In this document: positions 34,505 through 43,560 of the stretch, piece after piece
Numbering within the stretch: the first letter of the stretch is position 1
Layout: every line of letters begins with the position of its first letter
Origin: Bacillota bacterium
Lineage (GTDB): Bacteria; Bacillota_A; Clostridia; Lachnospirales; Lachnospiraceae
Direction: 5' to 3'
Length of the DNA: 64,000 bases
NCBI GenBank assembly: GCA_023407175.1
Contig: JAEYMU010000053.1
Coordinates: 1 to 64,000, forward strand
Made by a program: the position numbers and the translations under genes
Notes under the pieces: model-generated
Told to the model about the DNA's origin: nothing
What the model saw: only the letters and a program-made list of their open reading frames with translations
The model's database searches: none

Positions 34505-35959
34505 TTATGTTCTTTCGGAGCTTGCTTCCTTATCTCCTTCCTCCCATTCCGGTTCTGTACCCCTCATATAAGAAATTACAGCAGCGATAATACTGAATAT
34601 AAAGGAGATTGCAAAGGCCACCCGAAGACCCGCCATAAACTGTCCGATAGCAATTCCCTTTGAGCCTACCTGGGTTCCGATAAATAAAGCCTGCATTGCT
34701 TCCGGAGAAATACTGGAGGATATGATTGCCATGGAAATTGCAATACTAAGTACACTGCCGGCATTGTTTGCCATGGTTCTTACACCGGCGGCAATGCCTC
34801 GCTTATTGGCAGGAACAATACTCATGATGGCAGAGGTATTCGGTGAGAAAAACATACCGGAGCCAAAACCCATAATTAACATCCAAATCGTTAATTCCAC
34901 AATTGAAGTATTTCTGGTAATAAACATCATTCCAAATAATCCAACAGCAGAAACCAGCAGCCCAACCGAACTTAGGACTCTGGCACCATATTTGTCACAC
35001 AGATAACCGCTGATCGGTGATACCACCATCATGGATACAGCGAAGGGGGCCAATAATATCCCGGCTTCAATCGGATCGATTCCTTTGATTCCCTGAAAGA
35101 AAAAGATTAAGAGAAAGGTAACCGCACCTCTTGCGATACCGTTCAGCAGGTTGCTTGCATATGCAAAGGCCAAAACACGGGTTTTTAATAACCTCAAATC
35201 CAGCATGGGTTCTTCACATTTGCTTTCAATACGAATAAACAGATAAAGAAGAAGAACAGACAACGCCATGAGTCCAATAACCAGCACGTTGAGCCAGCCG
35301 GTAAAACCACCGAGGGACAGAGCCATCAGTAAGGCCAACATACCCACAGAGAAGGTAATGGTTCCCCAAAAATCAAATTTATGCTTTTTATTCTCAATTA
35401 CACCCTCTTTTAATTGAAGGGCTGCCCATAATGTACCGGCAATACCGATTGGAATATTAATGTAGAAAATACTTCTCCACCCGACGCTGATCAGAAAGCC
35501 CCCCAAAACCGGGCCAACGATGGAGGCAATACTGATAATCATACTGTTAATTCCCATCGCCTTACCGAGCTCATTTTTCGGAAATGCATCCGCTACAATC
35601 GCAGTACTGTTAGCTACCATCAGGGAAGCTCCCACCGACTGAATTAACCGGTAGATTAACAGCTGCATTCCGGTCTGGGAAATAGCACATAGAAAGGAAG
35701 CCAGGGTAAAAATTGCAAAGCCGCTGACATAGAGCTTTTTTCTTCCCATCATATCTGCAATTCTTCCGATTGCCGGGACCAAAATCGTCATGGCAAGCAT
35801 ATATCCCATCAAAACCCAGGTAACAACAGCCATTCCGGCATTCAGGTCCTTCATAATAACGGGAAGTGCAATCATTAACGTACTTCCGCTTAATACCGAA
35901 AATAATGCTCCAATTGATGTACAGGATAGTGCCATCCATTTATACCTATCTTTTTTCAT
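34505..35959 (-). CDS. DHA2 family (14-helix) drug efflux MFS transporter
   Basis: A 484-residue proton-driven multidrug exporter of the EmrB/QacA type with fourteen predicted helices. Motif A reads GRIADMMGRKKLY. The antiporter motif C in helix 5 is SIVGPVLGGFLI. WRSIFYINIPIGI follows, typical of DHA2. Start ATG 35959 was preferred although AAGGA is 12 bases away, because two earlier in-frame starts lie directly against that site. Its promoter overlaps a 26-bp palindrome, indicating tight control by a repressor or MerR-type activator not identified here. Confidence 0.93.
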   Translation of the reverse strand: MKKDRYKWMALSCTSIGALFSVLSGSTLMIALPVIMKDLNAGMAVVTWVLMGYMLAMTILVPAIGRIADMMGRKKLYVSGFAIFTLASFLCAISQTGMQLLIYRLIQSVGASLMVANSTAIVADAFPKNELGKAMGINSMIISIASIVGPVLGGFLISVGWRSIFYINIPIGIAGTLWAALQLKEGVIENKKHKFDFWGTITFSVGMLALLMALSLGGFTGWLNVLVIGLMALSVLLLYLFIRIESKCEEPMLDLRLLKTRVLAFAYASNLLNGIARGAVTFLLIFFFQGIKGIDPIEAGILLAPFAVSMMVVSPISGYLCDKYGARVLSSVGLLVSAVGLFGMMFITRNTSIVELTIWMLIMGFGSGMFFSPNTSAIMSIVPANKRGIAAGVRTMANNAGSVLSIAISMAIISSSISPEAMQALFIGTQVGSKGIAIGQFMAGLRVAFAISFIFSIIAAVISYMRGTEPEWEEGDKEASSERT

Positions 35960-36036
35960 ATAGATCACCATTCCTTCTTATGATAAAATAAATTATGCTG
36001 GTTTTGTAATGATGTCAGACCACCCTCCAATGAAGC

Positions 36037-36073
36037 ATTATAGTCTTCTATAACCTTAACGTCAAGGTTATAG
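36037..36073 (-). promoter_or_regulatory. Promoter with 26-bp palindrome before the efflux pump
   Basis: On the minus strand TTGACG (36065-36060), 17 bases and TATAAT (36042-36037) form a strong promoter for the efflux gene. A palindrome with 24 of 26 positions symmetric (36048-36073, CTATAACCTT...AAGGTTATAG) covers the -35 and half the spacer. Its CCTTAACGTCAAGG core resembles MerR-family drug-sensor sites. Confidence 0.82.
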
Positions 36074-36134
36074 TTGACAAAATATTCAATTATTTTGCCG
36101 CCTGGGACTGCCAGTTTTAACAAAAACGGCAAAA

Positions 36135-36181
36135 AAGAGGGCACACCAGTCAATCATCTATGACTTTTGCGATACCCTCTT
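36135..36181 (-). terminator. Terminator at the end of the carbohydrate locus
   Basis: AAGAGGG (36135-36141) with CCCTCTT (36175-36181) and GTCA with TGAC inside; on the minus strand a TTTTTT run follows. It ends the transcript of the lipoprotein gene at 36206-36964 and probably the whole left-hand operon. Confidence 0.85.
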
Positions 36182-36205
36182 AGTAATTTTATTTAGCTGT
36201 ATGAA

Positions 36206-36964
36206 TTACTGCTGAACATTATCTAGATTTACAATCCGGATATCCTCCATCGCATCCAGCATTTCTCGCGTAACAATGATGCTTCCCGAGGTCTCGGCCT
36301 CCTCTTCTACATTTAAATGCTCTGCAAGCAGATCGGCCATATCCGTATCCCCATGCTCCGGTATAATAATCCTGGGACCCAGCTTGTCGATGATTATATC
36401 CGCGTCGTCTATGAGCAATTTATTGTAATCGGGATCATCAAAGATCTGTATCAGCAGGACATCTACCGTCCCAATCTGTTCCAACACCTCATTATCCGGA
36501 ACTTCACCCTGGGATGCAAAATGCGCTATCGTAATATCATTCATCTCAAAAACGAAGATAATATTGCTGCCTATAAGGTCTCCCTTATTATGCTTTCCGG
36601 CGTATCCCCGAATCACAATATCATCTATTTTATATTCTCCTGCCTCTGTAATCCGTTCATAGGGAGGATTTATAATAGATTCATCTGAATGATCCATATG
36701 CTGATGACTTTCCGTCACAACATCCGGCTGAAGCAGCTCGTTTATGTTAAACGGATCACATACAATCTGAAACCCCTCGGGAGACTCAAGTTTAAAGCAG
36801 GCATAATTATCCGGGTATTTCTTTATCCAAACTCCTTCTGTAAATTCTGTTTTCTGTGCTGCAGTTGTCGGTGCAGCCTCATTTTCTGCCCCCTCATTTC
36901 CTGAACAGGCTGGGCAGAGGAGTAACAAAGCAAGCATGCCCATGATAATTATAAGCTTTTTCAT
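36206..36964 (-). CDS. Metallo-beta-lactamase-fold lipoprotein
   Basis: A 252-residue exported lipoprotein. A signal peptide ends in the lipobox LCPAC (Cys20), followed by a Gly/Glu/Ala/Thr linker. The domain from about residue 45 has the metallo-beta-lactamase metal motif ESHQHMDHSD and later metal-ligand positions in GYAGKHNKG and IPEHGDTD. It resembles the MBL group that includes UlaG-like lactonases and phosphodiesterases, but here on the outer face of the membrane. It is the last gene of the minus-strand locus, 41 bp after a ROK kinase. A role in trimming sugars or lactones is possible, not shown. Confidence 0.85.
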   Translation of the reverse strand: MKKLIIIMGMLALLLLCPACSGNEGAENEAAPTTAAQKTEFTEGVWIKKYPDNYACFKLESPEGFQIVCDPFNINELLQPDVVTESHQHMDHSDESIINPPYERITEAGEYKIDDIVIRGYAGKHNKGDLIGSNIIFVFEMNDITIAHFASQGEVPDNEVLEQIGTVDVLLIQIFDDPDYNKLLIDDADIIIDKLGPRIIIPEHGDTDMADLLAEHLNVEEEAETSGSIIVTREMLDAMEDIRIVNLDNVQQ

Positions 36965-37005
36965 GATTCTCCCCCCATGCTTCTACGCATCCGAACTCAT
37001 CTTTA

Positions 37006-37875
37006 TTATTTTTTTGCTCTTCTTCCAAGCTCCAGGGCTCCTAAAATCCCCTGCTTATCATTAAGGCTTGCCGGTACGATATAATGCTCCATATCCTCAA
37101 GCTCTTTACAAAGGATATAGCCCGCATTCATTTCCCTTACCTTTTCTCTGATCAGCGGAAATAACTGCTCCTGATGCATTACTCCTCCGCCCAGAATTAT
37201 TTTCTGCGGGGAATAAGTATAGATATAGTTTACAATCGCCTGGGCTATATAGAAGGCCTCCAAATCCCAGACCTTAAGGCTGTCCTTAAGCTCCGCAGCC
37301 TCCGCCCCCCAGCGCTCTTTTATCGCCGGGCCTGCGGCCAGCCCCTCCAGGCAGTCCCTATGATAGGGGCATTTCCCGGCATAAGGATCATCCTCACTTT
37401 TTCTTAGCAGGATATGCCCTGCCTCCGGATGAAGCATACCGTGAAGAAGACCGTTATTTTGATATACTCCGACTCCCACTCCCGTTCCTATGGTAATATA
37501 GATAACAGAGTCAAGCCCCCTGGCACAGCCAAAGGTCACCTCGCCCAGTACCGAGCCGTTCACATCCGTATCAAAGCCAATCGGAACCTGTAAGGCTTTG
37601 CCCAGGTTACCAACCATATCATAATTGCGCCATGCCAGCTTAGGCGTACTTGTGATATAACCGTAAGTCGGAGATTTCGGATTCAGATCTATCGGCCCAA
37701 AGCAGCCTATTCCGAGACATTCGATCCCCTTTTCTTTATAATATTCAACCATACGCGGAATCGTCACCGAGGGCTCCTCTGTCGGTATCGACATAGAATC
37801 GAAGATATTCCCCCTCTCATCCCCAACAGCACAGACCATCTTGGTTCCGCCGGCCTCTAATGCACCAATTATCAT
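37006..37875 (-). CDS. ROK family sugar kinase (fructokinase/mannokinase-like)
   Basis: A 289-residue ROK kinase phosphorylating a hexose at O-6. ALEAGGTKMVCAVG is the ATP loop. HPEAGHILL and CPYHRDCLEGLAAGPAI hold the zinc motif of the fructokinase/GmuE branch. YITIGTGVGVG is the phosphate-binding segment. GmuE sits in the Bacillus glucomannan operon, and this gene sits with GH130, GH92 and SGNH genes, so mannose or fructose is the likely substrate. GGAGGTG precedes the ATG. A second ROK kinase of another branch lies at 52.3 kb. Confidence 0.92.
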   Translation of the reverse strand: MIIGALEAGGTKMVCAVGDERGNIFDSMSIPTEEPSVTIPRMVEYYKEKGIECLGIGCFGPIDLNPKSPTYGYITSTPKLAWRNYDMVGNLGKALQVPIGFDTDVNGSVLGEVTFGCARGLDSVIYITIGTGVGVGVYQNNGLLHGMLHPEAGHILLRKSEDDPYAGKCPYHRDCLEGLAAGPAIKERWGAEAAELKDSLKVWDLEAFYIAQAIVNYIYTYSPQKIILGGGVMHQEQLFPLIREKVREMNAGYILCKELEDMEHYIVPASLNDKQGILGALELGRRAKK

Positions 37876-37912
37876 TGTATCACACCTCCAGCTTTCATTC
37901 TACTGTCCATAA

Positions 37913-38542
37913 TTAAAAAATTTCCAAATATTCCTCCGCTATGATACTGTGTCCCAGAGCGGTAGGGTGAACTCCGTCCTCTGCCAGCTGCTCACAGGAA
38001 TAGCTCTCCACCTCTGCTTTGGCATAAATTCCATCCAGTGGAATATAATAATCTGCGAATTCCTTTGCAAGCTTACGAACCACCTGTATCTTCGGATCCA
38101 GGTCTTCTCTCCAGGACGCCCTGTCTGGTAAGGAATTCAGTACAAAGGGTTCGATCATTATGACCTTGCATTCCGGCAGATCCTTCTTCACTCTGGTTAA
38201 CAATTCCCGGTAATTCTTCTCAAAATCCTCCGCACTGGTAGGATCATTATTATCATATCGTCTCCAGGTATCATTAATTCCGATCAGTATCGACAGAAAA
38301 TCCGGCTTTACAGCTTCTAAATCCTCCTTGTAGCGCTCCAGCAGGTTAGTGATCCTGTCTCCGCTGACACCCCTGTTTATAAAGGTGACCTTTGTTTCCG
38401 GAAACAACGTATGATAAAGCTTTGCCACAACACCTGGGTACCCTTCCCCCAAAGATGTAATATCAGAGCGATCTCTTCCGCAATCCGTGATGCTGTCTCC
38501 TTGAAATAAAATAACCTGCCCGTCACAAAACATGTTTTTCAT
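37913..38542 (-). CDS. SGNH/GDSL hydrolase (probable carbohydrate esterase)
   Basis: A 209-residue cytoplasmic SGNH hydrolase. Block I is FQGDSITDCGR (nucleophile Ser), block II glycine in RGVSGDRITN, block III ILIGINDTWRR (oxyanion Asn), and block V DGVHPTALGH (Asp and His). All four invariant residues are present. Such enzymes in carbohydrate loci usually remove O-acetyl groups from oligosaccharides. ATG 38542 has AAGGAAAAG upstream and starts 20 bases inside the end of the GH92 gene, so translation of the two is coupled. Confidence 0.9.
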   Translation of the reverse strand: MKNMFCDGQVILFQGDSITDCGRDRSDITSLGEGYPGVVAKLYHTLFPETKVTFINRGVSGDRITNLLERYKEDLEAVKPDFLSILIGINDTWRRYDNNDPTSAEDFEKNYRELLTRVKKDLPECKVIMIEPFVLNSLPDRASWREDLDPKIQVVRKLAKEFADYYIPLDGIYAKAEVESYSCEQLAEDGVHPTALGHSIIAEEYLEIF

Positions 38543-40643
38543 TGCTTTTCCTTGTATAATGATACCTGTGAAGCTCATTATACATTTTCCTTTCTTTTAT
38601 TCCAGAAATAGTATGAGGAATCCACTGGACAAATTGCCGGTTATCCCAAGTCTTCCCATTTATTTTAGCACTCTTAACCAGCATTTTGCTCTTGATATAT
38701 TCCGGTTTTCCGGGACATAACGGATAGAAGCCCAGACTGGCAAATACATACCATGCCGACATGGAGCCATTGTCCTCATCCCCCGGAAAGCCATCCTCCT
38801 GCCAGGAAAATAACTCTCTGCATATCCTCTTCACCCAATAATCCGTCTTCTCCTGCCGGCCAAATGCCGCATAGAGAAATGGCAGATGAAAGCTGGGCTG
38901 GTTTGAGATCGCACATTGTCCAAAATCCACTGCCGCCATTTCACTCATCTCGTGTATTTCCTGTCCGTAGCTGCCAACCAGAAAATCAGGCGGCGTTGCA
39001 AACAACTCATCCAGCTTAGCTAAAAGCCCCTCAGCTCCCCCATATAATTCTGCCAGGCCCTCCAAATCATGCTGCACCGCGAAGGAGCTTTGCCAGGCTC
39101 CTCCTTCCGTATATTCCCCGCCCCATTCCAACGGATCAAACTCCTGCCTGAAATTACCGGCTTCATCCCTTCCCCTCATAAATCCTGTGGACGCATCAAA
39201 CAGATTGCGGTAATTTCCGGCACGAAGGCGATATTCCTCTTCCACCTCCGGCCTGCCGAGAAGCCCCGCTACCTGTGAGATGCAAAAATCACCGTACGCC
39301 GCATCCAGCGTCAGATTTACACTTTCCTTTTCCATAGTATAAGGAACATATCCATAGCTTAAATAAGCACTCACCCCATTACGCCCATACCGTTTATCCG
39401 GGGCCTGAGTATTGGCATGCCGGAGCATACCGGCAAATGCAGTATCCAATAAGGCACGGGAAAGCATTCCCTTTACCGCCGCATCGGCAATAACAGCATC
39501 AATCAGAGTACTCGGCATGCAGCCCGCCTCTCCGATCGAGCTCCAGCGGGGAAGCCATCCAAAATCCACATAATCCTGAATGAATCCCTCCAGCATTTCG
39601 GTATATTCCTCTTTTGCAATGATGGATAAAAGAGGAAAATTTGTGCGGTAAGTGTCCCAGAAGCCGGTATCTGTATAACGCAAGCCTTCCCGTACAGCTC
39701 CGTTTCCCGGACAATAATGCACCGTCTTTCCGGCCTCATTGTGTTCATAGCATTTGTGAGGAAATAAGAACACCCGATAAAGGCAGGAATAAAATGTTCT
39801 CAGCTGTTCCTCCTCTGCCTCTATCTCAAGCCTCCCAAGATAGCTCTCCCAGGTTTTTTCAGCTTTTTTCCTGATTTCATCAAATTCGGTCCCTTCAAGG
39901 TCCTGCTTCAAATTCTGAATTGCCTGCTCCATACTGATATAGGAAATGGCAACCTGCGCTTCTATCCTGTCTTTATTCAGAGCAATGTGTATGGAGGTAT
40001 TCTCACCCCTTACTTCATATCCCGGACAGGTATTTCCACTGACATCCGTGACGAGTGTCCTGTCCGCATTATAATCTCCCTCACGGAAGCGAAGCACAAA
40101 ATACATGCAGAAATTTTTGGCATCATCCATGCCATGGCCTCTTGTATAGCCCATGAGCATAGGCTCGCAACTGTCCAATCGGTAACCGCATTCGCCGTTT
40201 ACCGGGAGCACGGACAGATACTTTTCTTTATCCGAAGCCTCAAAGGTAATTCTGAAGGCCCCGCCCCGCTGCGTCGGTGACAGTTCAAACACCGCCCTTG
40301 GGCGCAGTAATGAAAGCTTCATATAATCCGGACGCAGAACAGCCTCTTCGGGCCTGTAGCCTGACCAGCGCCTTGCCGGCTTGGCTTCTGCCTGCCCAAG
40401 CTGCGGCATCAGCACAAAAGCCCCGTATTCCCCTATCCAGGGGCTTGGCTGGTGCGTAAGCCTTATTCCTTCGATGCTTCGGTCCATGGGATGGTAAAAC
40501 CATGCTTTAAAGCTGCTGTTTGTCTGCGGCGCAAATCCGGCCATTCCAAAGGGCAGCTGTGTCAGCGGCAGGGTGTTTCCATGGGAAAATCGATATCCGG
40601 AAGCCGTCCCCTGCTTTATATTGACATATTTTAAATAACCCAT
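38523..40643 (-). CDS. GH92 alpha-mannosidase, cytoplasmic
   Basis: A 706-residue enzyme of glycoside hydrolase family 92, calcium-dependent inverting exo-alpha-mannosidases. Readable family blocks: GNTLPLTQLPFGMAGFAPQT, GFWDTYRTNFPLLSI, YTEGGAWQ (general acid, near residue 513) and FPGDEDNGSMSAWYVFASLGFYPLCPG with the paired aspartates (near 623). No signal peptide is found, unlike most Bacteroidetes members. The C-terminal sandwich looks short: after PGKPEYI the strands that normally precede the last INGK segment seem to be missing, and the tail KSNEKHVL is atypical. ATG 40643 has AGGGTGG eight bases upstream; an in-frame GTG at 40655 is less likely. Confidence 0.88.
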   Translation of the reverse strand: MGYLKYVNIKQGTASGYRFSHGNTLPLTQLPFGMAGFAPQTNSSFKAWFYHPMDRSIEGIRLTHQPSPWIGEYGAFVLMPQLGQAEAKPARRWSGYRPEEAVLRPDYMKLSLLRPRAVFELSPTQRGGAFRITFEASDKEKYLSVLPVNGECGYRLDSCEPMLMGYTRGHGMDDAKNFCMYFVLRFREGDYNADRTLVTDVSGNTCPGYEVRGENTSIHIALNKDRIEAQVAISYISMEQAIQNLKQDLEGTEFDEIRKKAEKTWESYLGRLEIEAEEEQLRTFYSCLYRVFLFPHKCYEHNEAGKTVHYCPGNGAVREGLRYTDTGFWDTYRTNFPLLSIIAKEEYTEMLEGFIQDYVDFGWLPRWSSIGEAGCMPSTLIDAVIADAAVKGMLSRALLDTAFAGMLRHANTQAPDKRYGRNGVSAYLSYGYVPYTMEKESVNLTLDAAYGDFCISQVAGLLGRPEVEEEYRLRAGNYRNLFDASTGFMRGRDEAGNFRQEFDPLEWGGEYTEGGAWQSSFAVQHDLEGLAELYGGAEGLLAKLDELFATPPDFLVGSYGQEIHEMSEMAAVDFGQCAISNQPSFHLPFLYAAFGRQEKTDYWVKRICRELFSWQEDGFPGDEDNGSMSAWYVFASLGFYPLCPGKPEYIKSKMLVKSAKINGKTWDNRQFVQWIPHTISGIKERKMYNELHRYHYTRKSNEKHVL

Positions 40644-40671
40644 ATCCTGATCCACCCTGGTTTCATGAATT

Positions 40672-41673
40672 TTATCGGCCTAAAACATAATTCGTTATTT
40701 CTTCCAGCTTACAAGTAGCCACTCCTATATATTTATCGGCACAGCCGTAATAAACATATAGGGTATCACCCACAACAATATTTCCAGTCGGAAATACACA
40801 GCCCTTATAAAGGCCATCAAACTCATAATCATATTCCGGTTCCATAATATAATCCTTTGCTCTTGCAATGATCTTTGCCGGATTGTACAAATCCAGCAGC
40901 ATAACGCCTACGCGGTAGATTCCCTGTTTATCAACAGCATGGTATAGGGTCAGCCATCCTTCCTCGGTTTTGATCGGCGGAGCACTCCCGCCAATCTTCT
41001 CTTCCCAGTCATATACCCCTTCCAGTAAAAGCTCACTGCTGTCCCATTCTATTAAATCCTCCGAAAAACTGATCCAGATCGAGGGATTTTTACAGCCGTA
41101 TTTCTCCCCTACCCATTCCTTGGGTCTGTGGAGCATAACAAATTTTCCGTCAATCTTTTCCGGAAACAGTATCACATCCCTGTCATCAAGATTTGATTTT
41201 GTTATCCGCCCCAGCCTGCGGAAGCTCTTAAGATCCTTCGAGCTTAATAAACCAGAATTTGTTATATTCTTTTTCAGACAATAGGGTGCTGTTTCCGGGA
41301 TTTCATACTGAAGGACCTGGTCCCCTCCTAATTTCCAGTATTGTCCCGGCGGAAAAGGTCTGAAGGCATAGGTTATATAATAGATGCCATCATATTTTAC
41401 AATTCTCGCATCTTCCACACATCCGCCGTCAAAGCTGCCCTTATCCGGTGAGAACACAGGCTGTTCGGATACTCTTCTAAATTGATAGCCGTCTTCGCTT
41501 TCTGCCAGTCCAAAATGTATGTAATGCTCTGTATCACCCCCGGCAGCTCTGTATAATAAATAGTATTTACCGTCCTCATACCATGCGCCGGGATTGCATA
41601 CACACAGACTTTCCCATTCATTTGACGGTTCAGGCTCTAATATGGGATTATTTATATATTTGTTCAGTTTCAT
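40672..41673 (-). CDS. GH130 beta-mannoside phosphorylase/mannosidase
   Basis: A 333-residue cytoplasmic GH130 propeller, distant from the copy at 18.0 kb. NPILEPEPSNEWE, GGCVEDARIVKYDGIYYITY (catalytic Asp region), MLHRPKEWVGEKYG and GGSAPPIKTEEGWLTLYHAVD fit the group including beta-1,2-mannooligosaccharide phosphorylases and beta-1,2-mannosidases. The phosphate-binding basic residues seem present (HRP), favouring a phosphorylase, but that call is uncertain. GGGAGGA precedes the ATG. It lies between the ABC permeases and GH92, so it probably handles a beta-linked mannose cap or core of the imported glycan. Confidence 0.9.
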   Translation of the reverse strand: MKLNKYINNPILEPEPSNEWESLCVCNPGAWYEDGKYYLLYRAAGGDTEHYIHFGLAESEDGYQFRRVSEQPVFSPDKGSFDGGCVEDARIVKYDGIYYITYAFRPFPPGQYWKLGGDQVLQYEIPETAPYCLKKNITNSGLLSSKDLKSFRRLGRITKSNLDDRDVILFPEKIDGKFVMLHRPKEWVGEKYGCKNPSIWISFSEDLIEWDSSELLLEGVYDWEEKIGGSAPPIKTEEGWLTLYHAVDKQGIYRVGVMLLDLYNPAKIIARAKDYIMEPEYDYEFDGLYKGCVFPTGNIVVGDTLYVYYGCADKYIGVATCKLEEITNYVLGR

Positions 41674-41706
41674 TTTTCAGTCCTCCCTGAAGTAAAATAT
41701 CTTTGT

Positions 41707-42522
41707 TTAGGCTTTAACGCCTCCGGCAACCACACCGTCAATAATATAACGCTGCATCAGCAGATATAAAAGAATTAAAGGCATTGCAACAATAATCAAG
41801 GCAGCCGTCAGCTGCGTCCACTGGACACTGTACTGCCCCTTGAATACATAAAGCCCTCTGGTAATGGGATACAGCTTTTCATCTGACAAAAAGATCAGCG
41901 AATTTACTATTTCATTCCAGACGTTAATCGTAGTCAGAATTACCATGGAGGATATGGCCGGCTTCATAAGCGGTGTAAGTATCTTAAAAATGTAACGGAA
42001 ATAGCCGCAGCCGTCTATGGCGGAGGCTTCATCCAACTCCTTGGGCAGTCCCTTGATATAGGATACAAAAAACATAAGGGTTACACCTCCTCCGTTAATC
42101 ATGGTTAAAATATATCCCAGTCTTGTGTTATACAAATCGGCCTTTAGCAGCATCTGCCAGAGAGGTATGGTTCCGTTCGGTAAAAACAGTCCCGCAACAA
42201 ATACCGTATAAAGGATTCCCGTGAAGCGAACGCTCTTTCGTGCTATGGGAAAAGCCAGCAATACGGCCATAATAATGGATACCGTATCCACAACGACCAC
42301 GTAAATCAGGCTGTTAACAATATAGGAACCCATATTTGCCTTATTCCAGGCAGCGGCATAATTCTGAAGCTGAAAGCTCTTTGCGACACTGACCGTATTT
42401 TTTAAAAACTCCGGTTCTGTCTTAAGCGATGTGTTGAAAACAATCAGCAGAGGGACAAGGAATACTGCCAGTACAAGAAATAGCGAAAAATATTGTACGG
42501 CTTTCGCAATATATTTTCTCAT
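41707..42522 (-). CDS. ABC sugar transporter permease (MalG type)
   Basis: A 271-residue membrane permease with six predicted helices. The cytoplasmic EAA loop reads ELDEASAIDGCGYFRYIFKILTP, the contact for the ATPase. The C-terminus YIIDGVVAGGVKA is typical of MalG/LacG-type proteins. Its ATG overlaps the stop of the partner permease by four bases. No ATP-binding subunit is encoded here, so a shared MsmK-like ATPase from elsewhere is assumed. Confidence 0.95.
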   Translation of the reverse strand: MRKYIAKAVQYFSLFLVLAVFLVPLLIVFNTSLKTEPEFLKNTVSVAKSFQLQNYAAAWNKANMGSYIVNSLIYVVVVDTVSIIMAVLLAFPIARKSVRFTGILYTVFVAGLFLPNGTIPLWQMLLKADLYNTRLGYILTMINGGGVTLMFFVSYIKGLPKELDEASAIDGCGYFRYIFKILTPLMKPAISSMVILTTINVWNEIVNSLIFLSDEKLYPITRGLYVFKGQYSVQWTQLTAALIIVAMPLILLYLLMQRYIIDGVVAGGVKA

Positions 42523-43436
42523 AGCTTATCCCTCCTGTTGAGGTAGGTCTGTGTTAGAATAGTTACAAATAAAATAATTACAAATAAAATCATGGATAAG
42601 GCGGAGGCATAGCCCTGGCGCAGGGTGCCTGCACCGGTTACATTTAAATTCTCACTGCCAATTCCAAAGGCAGCTCTGAAAATCCTGGTAGCCAGAGTAG
42701 AGGTATCATTGGCCCCTCCGGTTGTTAACAGTATGGTTTGAACGGAGCTAAGAGAACCAATAACGGACAGCAGTACGTTCACCGTAACAGTAGGCCACAG
42801 CAGCGGGAAGGTAATCCTGAAAAAGGTTTTTATTCCGCCCGCTCCGTCTATCTGGGCTGCCTCATAAAGTTCAAGGGGAATGCTCTGCAGTCCGGCAATA
42901 TAGATTACCATGGCGTAGCCGACCGACATCCATATTTGTATGAAGATAACCAGGGGAAACGCAACGGCCCGGTCTCCCAGAAAACTGCTGAAGCCGCCGA
43001 GCCGGGAAAGTAGGACGGAAGCCGGTCCGTCCATTGTAAAAAAGAGTGACCATGCATAACAGCAGACTGTAACTCCTAATACAGAAGGAAGAAAAACAAT
43101 GGCACGAAAAAAATTTCTTCCCTTCAGCCGCTTTTTATTTAACAGGACCGCAATCAGAATAGCAAAAAAATTCTGGATCAGGGTTACTGCGACGGCAAAC
43201 AGAAGGGTTCGCTTCATTGCATCCATGGAGTCACGGTAATTTTGAAGAACAAAGAATTCAATATAGTTCTGTAAGCCGATAAATTTATACCCTGCCCCCT
43301 GTACCCCCGAAATATCCGTAAAGGAATATATGGCTGTCATAAAGGAAGGATATATGTTTAATACCAGATAAGCGATGATTGCCGGCATCATACCGGCAAT
43401 GATTATTCTACGGTTCCAATAGCTTTTCGTTTTCAT
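42519..43436 (-). CDS. ABC sugar transporter permease (MalF/UgpA type)
   Basis: A 305-residue membrane permease, six helices predicted, with the EAA loop ELYEAAQIDGAGGIKTFFRITFP. It pairs with the MalG-type permease through an ATGA overlap. ATG 43436 is set by TGGAG upstream; the frame is open 29 codons further but without a site. The gene order binding protein, permease F, permease G is standard for carbohydrate-uptake family 1 systems. Confidence 0.95.
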   Translation of the reverse strand: MKTKSYWNRRIIIAGMMPAIIAYLVLNIYPSFMTAIYSFTDISGVQGAGYKFIGLQNYIEFFVLQNYRDSMDAMKRTLLFAVAVTLIQNFFAILIAVLLNKKRLKGRNFFRAIVFLPSVLGVTVCCYAWSLFFTMDGPASVLLSRLGGFSSFLGDRAVAFPLVIFIQIWMSVGYAMVIYIAGLQSIPLELYEAAQIDGAGGIKTFFRITFPLLWPTVTVNVLLSVIGSLSSVQTILLTTGGANDTSTLATRIFRAAFGIGSENLNVTGAGTLRQGYASALSMILFVIILFVTILTQTYLNRRDKL

Positions 43437-43560
43437 AATAATCTCCATATCATGTGCTGCAAGCTTTATCATTAACAGTTCAGAAGAAGCTCCATGACTT
43501 TTCCCGCAGCCGGTAAAAGTCATGTAACTTCTTCTTGTTTACCAAGTATTCATTAAAACC

